Below, piece after piece: positions 60,412 to 64,000 of a DNA stretch of 64,000 nt; position 1 is the stretch's first letter; the number at the start of each line of letters is the position of its first letter. Under the pieces are notes generated by a model, which was not told the DNA's origin, did not search any database, and worked only from the letters and a program-made list of their open reading frames with translations. The translations under genes were made by a program, and so were the position numbers. The DNA comes from Tubulanus polymorphus (lineage: Eukaryota; Nemertea; Palaeonemertea; Tubulaniformes; Tubulanidae). Location: positions 6,076,501-6,140,500 of the forward strand of contig NC_134035.1 in NCBI RefSeq assembly GCF_964204645.1, written 5' to 3'.

Positions 60412-60507
60412 TGACGTCACAATCCGCCTGCCACTCGGGAAATAAATGCTTAGTGACATCATGTGATGACATCATCAGACAGAGCCGTGACATCATTGAT
60501 GACATCA
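60412..60507. promoter_or_regulatory. Cluster of CRE/ATF-like sites
   Basis: One TGACGTCA (60412-60419) and four TGACATCA (60454, 60467, 60488, 60500) lie within 96 bases. All fit CREB/ATF/bZIP binding. No neighbouring gene start is recognised. Confidence 0.35.
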
Positions 60508-62575
60508 GCAGTAATACCAGCACACGCATACAGCTAGCCAGGCAGGTCTATCTCTAGATTGCTGCTGTTCTGAATACAAATATATCAAATAAAATGTTAA
60601 ATCATATTCTAAAAGCAGACACTCCTTATTGCAACTAAGATGCAGATTGTCACTGGTAATGAAATGACCATATTTGGTAAGAGATGTTTAAGTAGGTACA
60701 TTGCCTGCACCGCCAGTATCAATGTCATCAACTTGTGTGCATGTTTGACCTATCAGGAGGGTACTGGGTATATAAGGACGATCTTTGAGTAATCAGCAAT
60801 ATAAATTCATAATTTAAAATTTTCTTCACATCTCGCCGATGGTCTCTTCTCTTATCTTTGTTTTTATTTCCAAATAAATATAACTTTTGTAAATTTTGGG
60901 TTTTTGACCACTTATGGTTTTTGACCACGTCTCAGATAAAGATTTTAGTCTCTGTTTCAAAGGAGATGATTACATGCAAGTAAGATGTTCCAACTATTGG
61001 AATGAAATGATGGCTATTGTATATGATATATAAGTGTAGATCAATTAGGCTTTAGAGAAATATCAGGGTCGACACAAGACGGACTCAAGAGAACTGTCAA
61101 CCTTGGGAACTGTTTTTTTTTCTTTTCGTATATATGTATATGTAAATAAATAAAAGCCAGCCCATATAATAGGCTTACAAGACAAATAAGAGTTATATTG
61201 GCTACTCTTGTATGGCATTAAATGATATCATCTAATTACATTACTAACTCTTAAATTCTCAGAATCGAATAAAAATCCTTCATGAAGATTATTTCTGGAG
61301 GCCACAAAATCTAGATGTATCAAATAGAGGAGGCATAGACCTACATGGTGTTATTTCTTGGAATGCAGTTAACCATGCTGAACTGGTGCTGCTACCACGC
61401 CGCACTGGTGCACACCACACCTAAGTCACTGCAGGCGTGCTAACTGCTACCACCACTCGCTGCTCGATTGCGATCTAGATGTACTTTGACATTTGCAGCA
61501 GCAGCAGCAGCAGCAGCGGCAGGAACATCCGCTACTGTTGCTTGATAATAGAAGCACTCGTGTAGATCGATAAACTTGAGGAGTCATCACTGCTGCTGCT
61601 GCTGCCGCAACTTGCCTCGTTATGCAGCGCCGTATAAAAGATTTTTATATTTCATCAATGAAAAATGTAGTGATACGACCGACCAGCTCAACGGCAGCGG
61701 TGGAGGCAGTGTGGAAGAGCTGCTGCTGCAACAGCTCGAGGTGCAGCATGAATGAACAGATTTTATCAATGGCATCTTTACCGCTGCAATATAGTGCTGC
61801 CATATTGGAAGAGCAGACTGTATGCGCATTCATCTTACACTCACTCCATTCTTATGAATGAAATGAATTTAAACAAACAAAATGTTAATTAATCTTTTAG
61901 ACAGAGTCCTCTTAAAGCGTTTAAACAGACTTTTCAATTTAAGATATCACTAGAATTGAAAGAATCGCTATCAGCAGATATTGTGATCAATCATGTCACC
62001 TGAATATGTAGACTTAAACTGATTTCGTCATTGTATTAAGGTGACAAGTCAAACATATTATTACCTTTCAATCATATAATTATGTTAGCTTGATCTAAAT
62101 GTGAAGCTTGAATCGTTGGCTTCAAAAATACCTTGCTTTGATGAAGTGACCCCACGATGGAGGGCACTAGTTTCCGGCAGTGGCTTTAGAAATATCATCT
62201 TGCGATCAAATTTGTTTTTAAACTTATAATTAGCAGTATCTGTGTACAATGATCAGATGGGTTTTCATTCCAATTTGTCACACATTTTCACAGTGGTTTT
62301 CCCCATCCGCTCGAATACATTTATTTTCTGGTTTTCCTACAAAATTCATCCGTTATAAATTTTCCTTTGATTGGATGAAAAATGAAAAATGAAGCGTTCT
62401 AAAAATACCAAAGGTTAAATGATTATATTAGTCGTCATTACATCGTTTTGGCAGGATATCTATGCGATAAACTGTCAAAAAGGCAATCCCTTTTCTGCCA
62501 ACAAGTTTAGAATCAGTCTTAGTTAAATAGGCAAAAATCATAGTTCAATTCATCTTGATCAAAAAGTCCATATCA
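60508..62575. other. Gene-poor tract with CAG/CTG runs
   Basis: CAGCAGCAG runs at 61497-61518 and CTGCTG runs at 61588-61608 and 61718-61733. Open frames on both strands at 61620-61861 follow from these. Nothing else is recognised. Confidence 0.4.
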
Positions 62576-62579
62576 TTGT

Positions 62580-62722
62580 ACTAGACTCCGCCCGGGTCGG
62601 ATCCGTTCAACTCTGATGTTTTTTAAATCATTTTTGTGACACAATTTACATCCAACTCGCATATCACTCACGTTGGACACATTTTGACGGTCCCAAAAGA
62701 TCCGACTTGAGCGAGGTGCTAC

Positions 62723-62726
<4 letters not shown>
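62580..62726. repeat. MITE-like element family C, copy 2 (inverted)
   Basis: Reverse complement of the element at 2827-2972, matching along nearly its whole length (for example ATGTTTTTTAAATCATTTTT and TTACATCCAACTCG). The termini are more decayed than in copy 1. Confidence 0.85.

Positions 62727-62760
<34 letters not shown>
62727..62760. repeat. TA dinucleotide microsatellite
   Basis: TATATATA run directly against the end of the family C element, which targets TA. Confidence 0.95.
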
Positions 62761-62763
<3 letters not shown>

Positions 62764-62769
62764 TGGTCG

Positions 62770-62940
62770 AAACTATACATTAAACCTCGCTATACCGGGT
62801 AAACTGGGGCCTCTGACTAACTCGGACAAAAATGAAATCCTTTTTTTGACATCCCAACCTATTTTCCTATCTTCAAACCGGACTTCGCTTACCTCGGACC
62901 AATTTTACTGCTCCCGGTTTGTCCGAAATTTACCGTACAA
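62770..62940. repeat. Possible Tigger-like fragment
   Basis: TTAAACCTCGCTATACCGGG resembles a pogo/Tigger inverted-repeat start, and ACTTCGCTTACCTCGGACC and CCGGTTTGTCCG repeat its theme. No matching right end is clear. Confidence 0.35.
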
Positions 62941-63221
62941 AGTACGTATAATCGAGAATGAACTAATTTCAATTTTCAATACGTTTAGACCAAACTCAAA
63001 ACTGGTGATTGGAACAAAAACTCATTTCGGCACAAAAGGCTTAAGCATAACGTGTTTTCGAAGTTAGATCAACCCTTCTAGCAGTGAAACACAATATATA
63101 CATATATAGATATATTCATAATTAGACCTGAGCTTTGATAATTCAGTTAGTCTGAGAGATAGAATTCTATGTAATTTAATTTCATCGAAAGAATGATTCT
63201 TAGAAACATTCGACTGAAGAT

Positions 63222-63467
63222 TTAAGCGTGAAGCACAATTTCAAAGGAATCTTCGTAAAAATACAATACGTCCTCGCTCCCATTATTTTTATTTTGCGAG
63301 GAGTATAAGCTGTCGTGAGAGGAGTCTTTTTTCCGTTGATATGACTCATCGCTGTGCCGGCACCGTGAGTCAGTGTAGTAACAGTTGGTGTTGAAAACCC
63401 CCTGAGATGATGCGACGTACATAATTCCAAACTCATTCTTGTCGTAGAACCAGAAATATCTATCATT
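63222..63467 (-). CDS. Possible terminal coding exon of a gene to the right
   Basis: On the minus strand a good acceptor, TTTCGTTTTTTTAAG, ends at 63468 and is followed in phase by an open frame of 81 codons to a TAA at 63224-63222. It reads NDRYFWFYDKNEFG, then MYVASSQGVFNTNCYY and later GSEDVLYFYEDSFEIVLHA. Aromatic- and Ser/Asn-rich, no recognised domain. An in-frame stop just upstream of the acceptor requires splicing if it is real. The rest of the gene would lie beyond base 64000 or in 63468-64000. An overlapping frame (63200-63502) is also open, so this is a suggestion only. Confidence 0.3.
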   Translation of the reverse strand, partial: NDRYFWFYDKNEFGIMYVASSQGVFNTNCYYTDSRCRHSDESYQRKKDSSHDSLYSSQNKNNGSEDVLYFYEDSFEIVLHA

Positions 63468-64000
63468 CTTAAAAAAACGAAACCGTTATGATTCCATTTC
63501 ACTTCAGAATCAACAGAGCAATCGTCGACACTGGTGCCAAATGGGTGATGAAAATGATATTTTATAATGCTGCTTCGGCAAATGACATTCTACATCATTC
63601 CCACATTTTTCAACAAACCGCATTTAGCGACAATTTGTCTTCAATATACTTCATCATCTTCTGCACGTGTGTATTCGGGTTTTTATCCATTTAACTCATT
63701 TATTTATTTGTCCGCCCTCGATTTTATTAAGACAAAAAGCAGTCGGGGGATTCAGGAAATTGAAAATAAACTCCATATTCACCGACGCATCTAATACTAA
63801 TACGTCGTGCTATTTTTGACGCTTGTGGAAAATTATAAACGTGTAGAAACACTTAACGGGAACGATTTAAATCGATCCAGGTTTCATCATATCACTACGT
63901 GCATTATCAATCAGATGCCCCCACAATTGCCGGTTGATAAAAAGATGTAATTGGTACAACATTCACTATACTAGTAGTGACACACTCATTCAGAACGTTT
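63468..64000. other. Right edge, nothing recognised
   Basis: Open frames at 63488-63694 and 63567-63794 (+) have no recognised domain. If the exon at 63222-63467 is real, this is part of its upstream intron. Confidence 0.3.

Noticed and set aside
60236-60529. 97-codon minus-strand ATG frame with a hydrophobic start resembling a signal peptide
   Set aside because: The hydrophobic start is produced by the TGACATCA repeats. No conserved motif, paired cysteines or splice context.
61497-61861. CAG/CTG-rich open frames on both strands
   Set aside because: Microsatellite translation; no gene context.

Overview
The window is nuclear DNA from an intron-bearing animal. It holds three multi-exon genes whose splice sites can be followed base by base, and a long gene-poor tract full of short interspersed elements. 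The genes are bilaterian orthologues, and the introns carry many small foldback elements plus the palindrome TAGGCCTA. This suggests a marine invertebrate (lophotrochozoan or ambulacrarian). Species cannot be fixed from the sequence alone.

Left end, 1-4113, minus strand: most of a Greatwall/MASTL-type mitotic kinase, with its kinase domain split by a long insert. The 3' end runs off the window. Head to head with it across about 3 kb of repeat-rich spacer lies a BRD10 (KIAA2026)-like gene, 7246-20798, plus strand. Its twelve exons join in one frame to encode 2,439 residues: a bromodomain, a DDT/WHIM-like middle region and a very long Gln/Thr/Ser-rich tail carrying three separate 24-bp coding repeat arrays. 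Next, 26196-29468, plus strand, is an N-terminal RASSF gene (RASSF7/8 type) of 533 residues: a Ras-association domain at the extreme N-terminus and a coiled coil near the C-terminus.

From about 29.5 kb to 63.2 kb I recognise no gene. The tract holds probable RASSF 3'UTR, foldback/MITE-like elements, microsatellites and a few short protein-like stretches (38.2-38.7 kb, 52.4-52.9 kb). At 63.2-63.5 kb a minus-strand stretch looks like the last coding exon of a gene lying mostly to the right.

The three genes do not form one pathway. The kinase acts in mitotic entry, the bromodomain protein is nuclear and chromatin-directed, and RASSF7/8 proteins act at junctions and in growth control. Most of the unusual content is repetitive: two large intronic minisatellites (20 bp x about 30; 35-36 bp x about 20), at least five foldback families (several with two or three copies here), and the TAGGCCTA palindrome seen 12 times. 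I found no convincing evidence of a new multi-gene system. The best leads are a short hydrophobic microprotein-like exon at 24.3 kb, the repeat families, and the unassigned exon-like fragments.
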